A DNA stretch of 64,000 nucleotides from an uncultured Gammaproteobacteria bacterium (GTDB taxonomy: Bacteria; Pseudomonadota; Gammaproteobacteria; Pseudomonadales; Pseudohongiellaceae): positions 1 through 64,000 of the forward strand of contig CAJXRP010000021.1 in NCBI GenBank assembly GCA_913060495.1, in the 5' to 3' direction. Positions 26,266-34,699 of the stretch are shown here, piece after piece. The translations under genes and the position numbers were made by a program. The stretch's first letter is position 1. Every line of letters starts with the position of its first letter. A model generated the notes under the pieces. That model was not told the origin of the DNA and did no database searches. It worked only from the letters and a program-made list of their open reading frames with translations.

Positions 26266-27351
26266 TTACAGCGATCTAAGGTCTTCGGTAGCAGCGATTA
26301 GCTCATCTCGCTCCCGAACTGGCAGTTCCGCTATACGACCGACCTCGGCATAGAAAGTGGAAAAATCCTGATTCGATTGTTCGAAAATTGCCGCGAAGAA
26401 TGGCAATAGATCGTTGTAAGAAGCGACTGTTGAAAGTTGCGCATTGTTTAGCGATCTCGAGAACCAGCCATCGTAACCGGCATAGCCTTGCCACTGCTGC
26501 TTCAGCAAGCCATATTCTTCGCGCAGTGTCTGCTGCAGTTGCAGTTTCTGACTGCGCATCGAAGACTCTTCCAGGTCTAGCTGGTAGAGCGCCTCAAAAC
26601 GATCTCGATAGTCGGTAACCAAAACAACAAACTGCTGCTGTCGCTCATAATCCAGCAAGGCAGCATCGATGTTGGATGCCGCATTACTCTGGGTGAGCCA
26701 GCGTCGCACCCCTTCCCGTTCTACTGCCGTAGCAAAACTCTCATTAAAAGTTGTGTCGCCCGGCAAGTAGACAAGTTGGTGAGCGAGCTCATGAAAGATT
26801 AAACCGGCGAGCTGATAGTCTGCACGATTCAGAACCGTACTGAGCAGCGAGTCTTCGAACCAGCCGAGTGTCGAATACGCATCGACTCCACCGGTATAAA
26901 CATCGAAACCGTCTTCCTCCAGTTTTGCAGCGTAGCGCAGGGCGGACTGCTCTGAGAAATAGCCCCGGTAGGCAACACAGCCCGCTACCGGGTAACACCA
27001 ATTCACCGGATCAATGGAAAACTCAGCTGCCGCAAACACATTCCAGACTACATGCTCTCGTTCTACATCGACATAACTGGAGTAGTTCTTGGCCACCGGT
27101 AGGCCCAACTCATGCTCGGCAAATTCGCGAATATCCATGACTTGCGCAAACTTTTCTAGCAACTCATCCGGCAGGTCTTGCCGCTCTATTAGCCGCTGAA
27201 TATCTTCACGCCCGAATACGATTGTTAGCTGCCCTCGCGCCGCCTGCGAGTAATAGCCAACGGTCTCACAGGAAACAAGCACGAAAGAAAGCAGCACAAG
27301 GAGAGCTGCCTTCACTCCATTCGATTTCAAAAGTCTGCGAAGATTGTGCAC
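26266..27351 (-). CDS. Predicted zinc aminopeptidase, lipoprotein (COG4324-like)
   Basis: A 361-residue protein with a lipobox FVLVSC (Cys28), so it is membrane-anchored in the periplasm. The zinc site is HELAH at 187-191 with the further Glu in NESFATAVEREG. The flanking segments VFGREDIQRLIERQDLPDEL and GCVAYRGYF are typical of this predicted aminopeptidase family. The start is GTG with GGGAG upstream. It follows the YjbQ gene by three bases and so belongs to a tight minus-strand operon with YjbQ and glutaminyl cyclase. Confidence 0.86.
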   Translation of the reverse strand: MHNLRRLLKSNGVKAALLVLLSFVLVSCETVGYYSQAARGQLTIVFGREDIQRLIERQDLPDELLEKFAQVMDIREFAEHELGLPVAKNYSSYVDVEREHVVWNVFAAAEFSIDPVNWCYPVAGCVAYRGYFSEQSALRYAAKLEEDGFDVYTGGVDAYSTLGWFEDSLLSTVLNRADYQLAGLIFHELAHQLVYLPGDTTFNESFATAVEREGVRRWLTQSNAASNIDAALLDYERQQQFVVLVTDYRDRFEALYQLDLEESSMRSQKLQLQQTLREEYGLLKQQWQGYAGYDGWFSRSLNNAQLSTVASYNDLLPFFAAIFEQSNQDFSTFYAEVGRIAELPVRERDELIAATEDLRSL

Positions 27352-27354
27352 CCG

Positions 27355-27774
27355 TTATTCTCCCGCAAGCGTCGCGATCAGAGTTCGTGAACTCGCGCTA
27401 TTGCGATGCTCGCCAAGATAAATACCCTGCCAGGTGCCCAACTGCAAACGCCCTTGCGCTATGGGCAAGCTTATCTCACAGCCGAGCAGACCAGACTTGA
27501 TATGAGCAGGCATATCATCCGGCCCTTCGTAGGTGTGCTCAAAGTAAGGAGCATCTTCCGGGGCGAGTTGATTAAAATGCGATTCCATATCGCGCCGCAC
27601 CGAACTGTCGGCATTTTCGTTGATGCTTAGTGAAGCAGAGGTGTGCTGCAGAAACAAATGGAGCAAGCCAACGTTGATAGCCGAAAGTTCCGGCAAGGCC
27701 TCCAGAATCTCATCACTAACTAGGTGAAAACCCCGTGATTTTGCTCGAAGCTTGATCGACTTTTGTTGCCACAT
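27355..27774 (-). CDS. YjbQ-family protein (UPF0047)
   Basis: A 139-residue protein of the UPF0047/YjbQ family. The conserved segments [22 protein letters not shown] and [20 protein letters not shown] are present, with the Cys and His residues expected for the putative active site, and it ends near [11 protein letters not shown]. coli YjbQ has been described as having weak thiamine-phosphate synthase activity, but its physiological job is not firmly known. It is the middle gene of a tight operon, three bases from each neighbour. Confidence 0.9.
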   Translation of the reverse strand: MWQQKSIKLRAKSRGFHLVSDEILEALPELSAINVGLLHLFLQHTSASLSINENADSSVRRDMESHFNQLAPEDAPYFEHTYEGPDDMPAHIKSGLLGCEISLPIAQGRLQLGTWQGIYLGEHRNSASSRTLIATLAGE

Positions 27775-27777
27775 AAT

Positions 27778-28557
27778 CTATAGGCCAACCAATTCGATCT
27801 CGAATAAATGCGCCCAGTGTTTTCCTGTAACAAAAAGACGTTCGGCTTCGGCGTCCCAAGCGATGCCATTAAGCACTGCCTCGGAGCTACCTAGTTGGGT
27901 TCGCTCTGACAAGCCGGTCAAATCTACGATGGAGTTTACTTCACCACTTTGCGGGTCGATGCGCAGAATGAAATCTGTTTGCCAGACATTCGCCCATACC
28001 TCACCATTAATATATTCCAGCTCATTCAGCTGATTTATGGCATTGCCCGCCAGTTTGACTTCGACCTTACGCACCGGCGCGAATGTCTCTGGGTCCATGA
28101 ATTGCAGTGTCGCGGTTCCGTCGCTCAAGATGAGATGGCTGCCATCGTAGGCAAGCCCCCAGCCCTCGACTGCGTTGTAATGTGATCCAATCGACTCGAA
28201 TGTTGCCTTGTCGTGTACGAACACTAGATGTGACTGCCAGGTTAACTGATATATTTTATCGTCGACTATTTCGATCCCTTCGCCAAAGTAGCGCTGCGAC
28301 ATGCTCTTACTCATCAGCACTTCGCCATCCTCGAGATTTATCTTACTCAAGCTTGATTGGCCGTTCTTACCAGTCCCCTCGAACAAATACCCCTCGCGAT
28401 AGACCAAACCCTGAGTAAATGAATTAATGTTGTGCGGATAGGTATTCAAGATGCTGTAGCCATAACGAGCCACTTGCTCCTGTGCCTGCGACAGAGGCGA
28501 CATGAAGCAAGCTAACAAGAACAGCAATAACCCTGATCGTTTAAGGATGATACGCAA
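27778..28557 (-). CDS. Glutaminyl-peptide cyclotransferase (plant-type, five-bladed propeller)
   Basis: A 259-residue exported enzyme from a TTG at 28557, preceded by AGGGG seven bases upstream. This start gives a signal peptide ending MSPLSQAQ; a frame from 28602 is longer but without a ribosome-binding site. The family core is clear: PHNINSFTQGLVYREGYLFEGTGKNG, YQLTWQSHLVFVHD, NELEYINGEVWANVWQTDFIL and GIAWDAEAERLFVTGKHWAHLFEIE. It converts N-terminal glutamine of peptides to pyroglutamate. It heads a tight minus-strand operon with YjbQ and the aminopeptidase, and is divergent from the HIT gene. Confidence 0.9.
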   Translation of the reverse strand: MRIILKRSGLLLFLLACFMSPLSQAQEQVARYGYSILNTYPHNINSFTQGLVYREGYLFEGTGKNGQSSLSKINLEDGEVLMSKSMSQRYFGEGIEIVDDKIYQLTWQSHLVFVHDKATFESIGSHYNAVEGWGLAYDGSHLILSDGTATLQFMDPETFAPVRKVEVKLAGNAINQLNELEYINGEVWANVWQTDFILRIDPQSGEVNSIVDLTGLSERTQLGSSEAVLNGIAWDAEAERLFVTGKHWAHLFEIELVGL

Positions 28558-28631
28558 AACTATTCCCCTGATATCCCATGTTATAGTGTAGCCCGAACGC
28601 ATTAATCACAGCTGAATGATTGGAGCACTGT

Positions 28632-28979
28632 ATGGCGGATGATTGTCTGTTTTGCAAAATTATCGCAGGGGAAATACCCTCTAACAAGGTTTATTCCGAT
28701 GATGACGTATATGCCTTTCATGACATCAACCCCGCGGCACCTACGCATATCCTTATAATCCCCAAGAAACATCTGACCTGCGTGAATTCCGCAGACGAAG
28801 GGGATCAGGCACTACTGGGTAAACTGTTATTGAAAGCCAACCAGATCGCAGCAGACTTAGGCCTCAATGAAGATGGTTTTCGCTACGTTATTAATACTGG
28901 TCGCGATGGCGGGCAGACAGTGTTCCACCTGCATCTGCACATTCTCGGTGGTCGCGCGCTTAGCTGGCCTCCCGGCTAG
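28632..28979 (+). CDS. hinT: HIT-family nucleotide hydrolase (HinT-like)
   Basis: A 115-residue histidine-triad protein. The start at ATG 28632 has GGAG six bases upstream and gives the normal N-terminus ADDCLFCKIIAGEIPSNKV. The catalytic triad HLHLHILGG is at residues 99-107 with the nucleophile His101 or His103 by family alignment. It would hydrolyse adenosine 5'-phosphoramidate and aminoacyl-AMP adducts. It ends 35 bp before the convergent mtnA stop with a palindrome in between. Confidence 0.93.
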   Translation: MADDCLFCKIIAGEIPSNKVYSDDDVYAFHDINPAAPTHILIIPKKHLTCVNSADEGDQALLGKLLLKANQIAADLGLNEDGFRYVINTGRDGGQTVFHLHLHILGGRALSWPPG

Positions 28980-29014
28980 CACTGGAAAGCCTAATATTAG
29001 GATAGACAATAAGA

Positions 29015-30097
29015 CTAACTACGCAGTCGTGCTAGCTGCGACTGCTCGGCATCAAACACGCCCCTTTCGGTAATAATCTTTGTCACTAGACGGGCGGGCG
29101 TAACATCGAAGCCGAAGTTGCTCACCGCTACGCCTTCAGGACAGAGTCTAATTTTGCTTACTAAGCCATTCGCATCAATGCCGCTAAGGTGACTAACTTC
29201 CTCAGTGTCCCGCTCCTCGATTGGAATCTCTTTGATGCCGTCTGACAATGTAAAGTCGATGCTCGACACCGGCAGAGCAACAAAAAATGGCACGTCATTA
29301 TCGAAGGCCGCCAAGGCCTTTAGATAGGTGCCGATCTTATTGCAGACATCACCGGTAATCGTCGTTCTATCGCTGCCGACGACACAGCAATCTACTAAGC
29401 CCTGCTGCATGAGATGACCACCAGCATTATCAACGATCAACGTATGCGCTATGTCTTGGTGGCCCAGCTCCCAACAGGTGAGCGATGCTCCCTGATTGCG
29501 CGGCCGAGTCTCATCCACCCAAACATGAAGTTCAACGCCTGCCTCGGCGGCCTTGTATATTACAGAGAGCGCGGTACCCCAATCGACGGTTGCTAAAGCA
29601 CCCGCGTTGCAGTGGGTGAGGACATTTAGCGGCTCACTCTTATCAGGCTTAGCATCCCATATCTCTTGCAGCAGTTTCGCTCCCTGGACACCAATTTCAG
29701 CGCAGATCGCACTGTCCTCCGCCTCCATAGCTCTAGCCTGCTGCAAGGCAACGGCGACTCGTTGATCGACTAAAGTGTTACGCAGTGCTGCATTCATTCT
29801 ATCGAGAGCCCACTGCAAATTTACCGCGGTAGGCCGTGTGGCAGCCAACCTATCCACCGCAACCGCTAGCTGATTAGGGTCTTCGAGCAGCGCCAAATAC
29901 ACACCATAAACGGCAGTCACCCCGATCAAGGGTGCGCCACGAACCTGCATTGCTTCGATCGCATGACAGGCATCGGCTAAAGTCTCGAGTGTGAGGGTTT
30001 CGAAACGATGAGGCAGACAAGTCTGATCGATAATATGGACGCTATTGTCCGACTCATCGAACCAGATACTTTGGAAATGCTGGCCATTCACGTTCAA
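29015..30097 (-). CDS. mtnA: S-methyl-5-thioribose-1-phosphate isomerase
   Basis: A 360-residue MtnA. Conserved blocks are MQVRGAPLIGVTAVYG, THCNAGALATVDWGTAL with the catalytic Cys163, and VVGSDRTTITGDVCNKIGTY with the catalytic Asp243, matching Cys160 and Asp240 of the Bacillus enzyme. It converts methylthioribose-1-phosphate to methylthioribulose-1-phosphate; related enzymes also act on 5-deoxyribose-1-phosphate. The start is TTG at 30097, with a GTG two codons later. It lies 72 bp after an aldolase-dehydrogenase fusion on the same strand, not with mtnB, mtnC or mtnD, which points to an alternative salvage route. Confidence 0.95.
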   Translation of the reverse strand: MNVNGQHFQSIWFDESDNSVHIIDQTCLPHRFETLTLETLADACHAIEAMQVRGAPLIGVTAVYGVYLALLEDPNQLAVAVDRLAATRPTAVNLQWALDRMNAALRNTLVDQRVAVALQQARAMEAEDSAICAEIGVQGAKLLQEIWDAKPDKSEPLNVLTHCNAGALATVDWGTALSVIYKAAEAGVELHVWVDETRPRNQGASLTCWELGHQDIAHTLIVDNAGGHLMQQGLVDCCVVGSDRTTITGDVCNKIGTYLKALAAFDNDVPFFVALPVSSIDFTLSDGIKEIPIEERDTEEVSHLSGIDANGLVSKIRLCPEGVAVSNFGFDVTPARLVTKIITERGVFDAEQSQLARLRS

Positions 30098-30169
30098 AAT
30101 CGTTTCGCCCCGTAGTAGGTCTAGATAGCAGTCAATCTAGAGAGTAGTAATTTTTAAATGACAGTGAAG

Positions 30170-32155
30170 TTAAATCACCCGTTCGTTGCCGCCGTCGATT
30201 GCTAATTGTGCCCCGGTGGTCTTAGCGAGGGATTGGCCTGCGAATAGCAGAGCAGCCTTCGCCACGTCTACTGATGTAACTTCCCTGCGCAGCACATTCG
30301 AAGTCTTGTACTCTTCAACGCTAAGGCCGTAGTGCTTGGCTCGGCTGGCTAACACTTCGTCTGTCCATATAGCAGTATCATACACGGCATTTGGGTGCAG
30401 CACGTTGACCCTTATACCGGTGCTGCCCAACTCCAGTGCGGCGACTCGGGCCATCTGCGTAAGGCCCGCCTTTGCTACCGAATAAGCCCCAGCGCCCGGC
30501 CCTGGTGCAGGCACATTCTTGGATGCAACGATAACCACCGCAGGGTCGATGCCATTCTTCAGGAAAGGCACCGCGGACCGCAACAGCTTCATGTGCGAGT
30601 CCAGATTCAAACGCTGCGATGACTCCCAATTGCTATCAGACATCTCTTCCAGCATTTGACTCTCGGGAAAACTACCCGCATTGCTAACCACAATATCGAT
30701 GCCACCGAATTCGACGACCATCTGACGTAACGCAGAATCAATTGCTACAGAATCGGTAACATCGCAGTGAACCGGCAATACAGCAGCACTTTCGAATCTT
30801 GCCTCGAAACCTTCTGCGATATCGAGTGCCAGCACTACCGCGCCCTTCTCCACGAATTCTTCTACACAGGCTCTTCCTATGCCGGAGGCTGCGCCGCTCA
30901 CTACAACGATCTTGCCTTCGAACTCTGGAGCCTTGACCGAAGACTTTAGTTTCGCCTGCTCCAACTCCCAGTACTCAACATCGAATAGATCCTGACTTGG
31001 CAATGCCTGCCAGCCTCCCAGGCACTCTGCCTGCTGAATCGACTTAATCGTATGCTGCGAGATATCCTGCACTATTCCCAAACGCTTCTGGTTAGGGGCT
31101 AGATAAACTATGCCCTTGTCACGCCAAACACCATAGCGCGGCATACTATCCAGGCATTGATGAGATTCATCGCTATGTTTCTCAAAATACTCACGGTAAT
31201 CCGCCTGGAACTGCTTCAGTCCCGGCACAGGATCATCTGCAAAACTAGCAGCGAAAGCTTTTGCGTGTATCGTATGATCAGGGGTCAACGGGCCGCGTGT
31301 TGCTAGGTCATGACAATTCTCGAGGCTCGCGAATCCGGCAGCCTCAGCTGAGGTCTCTAGCCGAAGTAAAACTGGACCACCCACAACATCTGCCGCAGAT
31401 CGGCGCAGCCGGCTCAGTTGCAGACAATCTTCCGCATCCGCTGTGTAGGCAGCAGCGGCCAAACCTGCAACATCCATCTTTTGCTGCAGATAGTCTTCTG
31501 CCTTGCTAACCAGCTCGATCATCGTGCCGTAACTAGTCTCGGCATCTTCATCGAAGGTAAAAATGCCATGGTGTAGCAAAATTATGCCCCTCAGCGATGA
31601 CCACTCAACCGAGGCTGTCGCCTCTGCCACCTGCTTAGCCAGGATAAATCCCGGCATCGTATAGGGCAGTATCAATACCTCATCGCCATAGATTTCCTGC
31701 AGCATAGACTCGCCATCAGGACTATTGCTTATCGCAACTACTGCATCCGCATGACTGTGATCTACATACTTGTGGGGGATCAGTGCGTGCAAGATTGCTT
31801 CAACAGAGGGCGTCGGTGCAGTTGGGTCGAGCAGCGCAAGGCGAAGATGACGCATCATCTCGCTATCACTGAGGCTATCGAGCTCCCCCAGACGCAGCAG
31901 ATAATCCATCTTCACAGCTGGAAAACCGGCCCCTTCTATCGTGCGCAAATCCCATCCGGAGCCTTTCACGAACAGAACAGACTCCGTTTCGCCAAATACG
32001 TTCTGTAACTCTCCCTTCACGGAAGTATTACCGCCCCCATGGAGCACGAGATCGGCGTCCGCGCCCAACAATTGTGAAGTGTAGACACGCAGACCAAGAT
32101 CAACGTCTTTGTTTTCACACACTGCAGCTTCGGATTCTATCCAACGGTTTTTCAT
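30170..32155 (-). CDS. Bifunctional class II aldolase / short-chain dehydrogenase (RhaD/YuxG type)
   Basis: A 661-residue fusion. Residues 1-390 are a class II aldolase: HGGGNTSVK near residue 39, Zn-binding DHSHAD at 132-137 and HHG at 195-197. Residues 410-661 are an SDR: SGAASGIG at 420-427, NAG at 491-493, Ser544 and Tyr557/Lys561. Known members include rhamnulose-1-phosphate aldolase/lactaldehyde dehydrogenase. Here no other rhamnose genes are present. The product of mtnA is a sugar 1-phosphate that such an aldolase could split into dihydroxyacetone phosphate and a two-carbon aldehyde, handled by the dehydrogenase part. This pairing resembles the DHAP shunt for 5-deoxypentose and methylthioribose. 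Specificity is inferred. Confidence 0.9.
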   Translation of the reverse strand: MKNRWIESEAAVCENKDVDLGLRVYTSQLLGADADLVLHGGGNTSVKGELQNVFGETESVLFVKGSGWDLRTIEGAGFPAVKMDYLLRLGELDSLSDSEMMRHLRLALLDPTAPTPSVEAILHALIPHKYVDHSHADAVVAISNSPDGESMLQEIYGDEVLILPYTMPGFILAKQVAEATASVEWSSLRGIILLHHGIFTFDEDAETSYGTMIELVSKAEDYLQQKMDVAGLAAAAYTADAEDCLQLSRLRRSAADVVGGPVLLRLETSAEAAGFASLENCHDLATRGPLTPDHTIHAKAFAASFADDPVPGLKQFQADYREYFEKHSDESHQCLDSMPRYGVWRDKGIVYLAPNQKRLGIVQDISQHTIKSIQQAECLGGWQALPSQDLFDVEYWELEQAKLKSSVKAPEFEGKIVVVSGAASGIGRACVEEFVEKGAVVLALDIAEGFEARFESAAVLPVHCDVTDSVAIDSALRQMVVEFGGIDIVVSNAGSFPESQMLEEMSDSNWESSQRLNLDSHMKLLRSAVPFLKNGIDPAVVIVASKNVPAPGPGAGAYSVAKAGLTQMARVAALELGSTGIRVNVLHPNAVYDTAIWTDEVLASRAKHYGLSVEEYKTSNVLRREVTSVDVAKAALLFAGQSLAKTTGAQLAIDGGNERVI

Positions 32156-32203
32156 GATGTAAGGTAACTCTGTTAGCGGTTAAGAGACTGTGACCCTAAA
32201 CGA

Positions 32204-32235
32204 AAAACGCACCATCGGAAGCGATAGTGCGTTTT
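32204..32235 (-). terminator. Rho-independent terminator after the ExbD gene
   Basis: The arms AAAACGCACCATCG (32204-32217) and CGATAGTGCGTTTT (32222-32235) pair over 14 positions with one G-U, around a 4-base loop. On the minus strand the stem is followed by a run of T. It lies 52 bp past the ExbD stop and separates it from the aldolase fusion gene. Confidence 0.88.
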
Positions 32236-32286
32236 CTTTACAACTGATCTGATTTATCGCAGCTATTTGCTGCAACAAGTTCTAAG

Positions 32287-32709
32287 CTAGTTTGGCTCGA
32301 CAATAGAGATATTTGCCATGCCTGCTTGTCGCGCCGCATCCATAATCATCACCAAGGCCGATACATCAGATGCATTATCCGGTTGAATAATTACCGAGGC
32401 CGCTGGATTTTCAGCTTTAAGCTGGTCGATATTCGAGCGAATAAAGTTTGGCAGAATCGGGCGCGGGTTACCGTTGAGAATAATCTCGTTGTTGGAACCG
32501 ATTTCGAAAAGAATGTTCTTCTTATCATCATCTTCCGGCGGTGGTGGCTCACTGTTGTTGTTGTCGCTACTTGCGGCACTTACCGAAGTCTCGGAGAGAA
32601 ATGTTGCTGTTACTACGAAGAAAATCAATAAGATAAAGACCACGTCCAACATCGGGGTAAGGTCAATCTTAGTATCATCACTCTTCTTCTTGCCGGCTAT
32701 TTTTTTCAT
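32287..32709 (-). CDS. ExbD/TolR-family proton-channel subunit (orphan)
   Basis: A 140-residue protein with a short basic N-terminus, the conserved membrane segment IDLTPMLDVVFILLIFFVVTATF containing the proton-path Asp, a Pro/Asp-rich linker (NNNSEPPPPEDDDKK) and a periplasmic domain ending ANISIVEP. It would work with an ExbB/TolQ-like protein to energise TonB or a similar system. No ExbB, TonB or TolQ gene is adjacent; the upstream gene is a TetR regulator behind a terminator. AGGAC precedes the ATG at seven bases. It is a separate single-gene transcript. Confidence 0.88.
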   Translation of the reverse strand: MKKIAGKKKSDDTKIDLTPMLDVVFILLIFFVVTATFLSETSVSAASSDNNNSEPPPPEDDDKKNILFEIGSNNEIILNGNPRPILPNFIRSNIDQLKAENPAASVIIQPDNASDVSALVMIMDAARQAGMANISIVEPN

Positions 32710-32898
32710 TGTTTTGTCCTAACTACTTTGTCCGAACCATATCGGTTCTAACTACTTAAGCTCCAACGCCTCGGAACGGTGCATAAAGTCTGGGTTGATT
32801 CCACAAGTGAGGGAATCGAGCCTTGGAGTATAGCAATCCTTTCGACTGAATTAAAAGCCGGATTTCAGTGCTTCTTAGATGCCTTTATTGCAGCCAAT

Positions 32899-32928
32899 AA
32901 AAAAGGGAGGCTACAGCCTCCCTTTTTT
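32899..32928. terminator. Strong hairpin terminator between the TetR and ExbD genes
   Basis: A perfect 13-bp stem (AAAAAAGGGAGGC at 32899-32911, GCCTCCCTTTTTT at 32916-32928) with loop TACA. T runs occur on both strands. It should end the TetR transcript on the minus strand, 91 bp past its stop. The rest of the 309-bp gap (32710-33018) shows nothing I recognise besides the ExbD promoter region. Confidence 0.92.
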
Positions 32929-33018
32929 GTCTTCACGACCTTCAATACACAGAAATAAAAACCTAACTATCTGATTAACAAGGACTTAATTGCAAAACGA
33001 TCTCTACAAGATTTTCTG

Positions 33019-33606
33019 TTACTTCTGCAGTGAGGAAACGCTGAACTTGATGAGCTCTTTCAACTGCTTTGGCGTCTTGCCATCACGGCTATTTACTCGG
33101 ATCCCATGAAGGCTGTTCATCAGCGCTTCGGCGGCAAATTCTGCGCTTATGCCCTTCTTCACCTTACGACTCTTATGGGCTTCCTTCAGGCGAGATAATA
33201 AATCCTTGCGAATAGTGGCAAGTGAGCCTCGGACAACCTTACGCATTTCCTTATCGTAGTTAATGCTCTCACACACTGAATTCACCAGTAGACAACCCAT
33301 TCCACGGTGCTTGTTTGTCACATTGAGAACAGTTTCATCGAAATAGGCTTCGATTGCTTCCCAGGGACCTAACTTAGAATTCTTCAGAGTAGCAGCAATC
33401 TGCTTGTCTACAACTTTGTTGTATTGATCAACACAAGATTTGAAAAATGTATCCTTGTCACCGAAAGAGTTATAGAGAGTTCCTCTGTTGATACCCGTGC
33501 AATCTAGCAATTTTTGAACGGAACTTGCCTCATAGCCTTCACGCCAGAACTGTTCCATCGCGTTGGTTAAAACTTTGTTTTCATCAAATTCAACTGGTCG
33601 TGCCAT
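33019..33606 (-). CDS. TetR/AcrR-family transcriptional regulator
   Basis: A 195-residue regulator. The N-terminal helix-turn-helix (GYEASSVQKLLDCTGINRGTLYNSFGDKDTFFKSCVDQY, about residues 19-57 with helix 3 at GTLYNSF) is followed by a C-terminal ligand domain containing RGMGCLLVNSVCES. That GCLLVN motif is typical of the TetR_C group near AcuR/NemR-like repressors. The effector is unknown. It lies alone, with 355 bp of non-coding sequence upstream and a terminator downstream; no obvious target gene is divergent from it. Confidence 0.9.
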   Translation of the reverse strand: MARPVEFDENKVLTNAMEQFWREGYEASSVQKLLDCTGINRGTLYNSFGDKDTFFKSCVDQYNKVVDKQIAATLKNSKLGPWEAIEAYFDETVLNVTNKHRGMGCLLVNSVCESINYDKEMRKVVRGSLATIRKDLLSRLKEAHKSRKVKKGISAEFAAEALMNSLHGIRVNSRDGKTPKQLKELIKFSVSSLQK

Positions 33607-33832
33607 ATTCTTTTACTCAATCCGTGCTTTAAAGTTAATGGGGTAAAAAGTCGCTTTCGCAAATAATAGACCTGCTTTTCGCGCGTGATCTTTCGCATAT
33701 TTTCGAAGCGCGCCAATTGTAGTATAGCGACTCTTTTTTTACACCCAATGCGCATGATAATTTCCCGCTTTTACCCGAAAATTAATTTGGAATGTGCAGT
33801 AGGAAAATAAATGCACGAAATGAGGGCGTCAA

Positions 33833-33848
33833 TGTGATCCACATCACG
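33833..33848. promoter_or_regulatory. CRP-like palindrome in a 355-bp intergenic gap
   Basis: TGTGA (33833-33837), six bases, then TCACG (33844-33848) match the CRP/FNR-type consensus TGTGA-N6-TCACA with one mismatch. It lies about 230 bp upstream of the TetR gene and 110 bp past the end of the DUF445 gene. The remainder of 33607-33961 is AT-rich with no ORF or structure I can support. Confidence 0.35.
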
Positions 33849-33961
33849 CTCTAGCGGACTATGGTGTAGGTTAACCTCGACACCAAAATATTTTTGGAAG
33901 GTAAACGATAGTTTGAATGGAGATTCAAATAAGAGAAGCCGGTCTAAAAATGACCTGCGCC

Positions 33962-34687
33962 CTAGAGGGCAGTAAATACCGTGACGGCTAGTCCGATCAA
34001 ACCACCAAATACGCAGCCCCAAACCACAAGCCAACCCAGATGTTTATGAATCATCTGCTGAATGATTTCTTTAACCATTTTCGGCGTCATTTGATTCAGC
34101 CGATCATCGATCATGAACTCTAGCTTGCTACGTATCACCTCATCATCCATAGCAGAACTTAAGGCATCCTGAATGTGTCCCTGAAAGCTTCCATCAGTCA
34201 ATTGCTCGGCAAAGAACTCGCGCATCTTGTCCACAAACGGTATTTTTAATGCGCCCAGCGCATCTCTACCACCCAACATACCGACCATACTGCCGAACGA
34301 AGAACTCATGATGACGTCCAGCAGCGACTCGAATGCTGCATCGAGATCCAATTCATCGATAGCCTTCTGCAAGTGACCGGTCATCTTCTCCGAAATATCG
34401 CCAGCACCGTGAAAAAACTCCTCTAGATCGGCTTTGTGGAAGAACTGCTCCATGATCAATTGTCGAATACCAACTTTGAATTCCTCGAAGCGCAGAGGAA
34501 TTACTCCAGAGCCATAGATCCCTGGAACACGCTCGAACAGCATATGTACAGCTAACCAATTGGTAATGCCTCCTGAGAGCGCAAACAGGCCAGTATTAAG
34601 CACATAGGCCTGATAAGGCCATTCTACGAGCAGGCCGACTGCGACTAGTGCCGCTGCAATGAGATTGCTGAGGATACTTTTATTGAT
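33962..34687 (-). CDS. DUF445-family membrane protein, apparent ATC start
   Basis: A 241-residue DUF445 (YheB-like) protein. The core GLFALSGGITNWLAVHMLFERVPGIYGSGVIPLRFEEFK is unmistakable, and a C-terminal helix VVWGCVFGGLIGLAVTVF anchors it. Starting at the first standard codon (GTG at 34603) would remove the N-terminal membrane helix. The same frame continues upstream for 28 codons, coding NKSILSNLIAAALVAVGLLVE, exactly the expected start of this family. No ATG, GTG or TTG occurs in that stretch before a TAA seven codons further. ATC at 34687, with AAGAGGT just upstream, is the best initiator. The function of the family is unknown. The gene is monocistronic as far as visible. Confidence 0.82.
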   Translation of the reverse strand: MNKSILSNLIAAALVAVGLLVEWPYQAYVLNTGLFALSGGITNWLAVHMLFERVPGIYGSGVIPLRFEEFKVGIRQLIMEQFFHKADLEEFFHGAGDISEKMTGHLQKAIDELDLDAAFESLLDVIMSSSFGSMVGMLGGRDALGALKIPFVDKMREFFAEQLTDGSFQGHIQDALSSAMDDEVIRSKLEFMIDDRLNQMTPKMVKEIIQQMIHKHLGWLVVWGCVFGGLIGLAVTVFTAL

Positions 34688-34692
34688 GGTAG

Positions 34693-34699
34693 ACCTCTT
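34693..34699 (-). promoter_or_regulatory. Ribosome-binding site supporting an ATC start
   Basis: On the minus strand AAGAGGT is followed by CTACC and then ATC (34687-34685). The spacing is ideal for that codon and there is no other initiator nearby in this frame. Confidence 0.6.

Noticed and set aside
28990-29001. Perfect 12-bp palindrome CCTAATATTAGG between hinT and mtnA
   Set aside because: It has no loop or T tract and lies between convergent stops. It is too short to claim as a terminator or operator.
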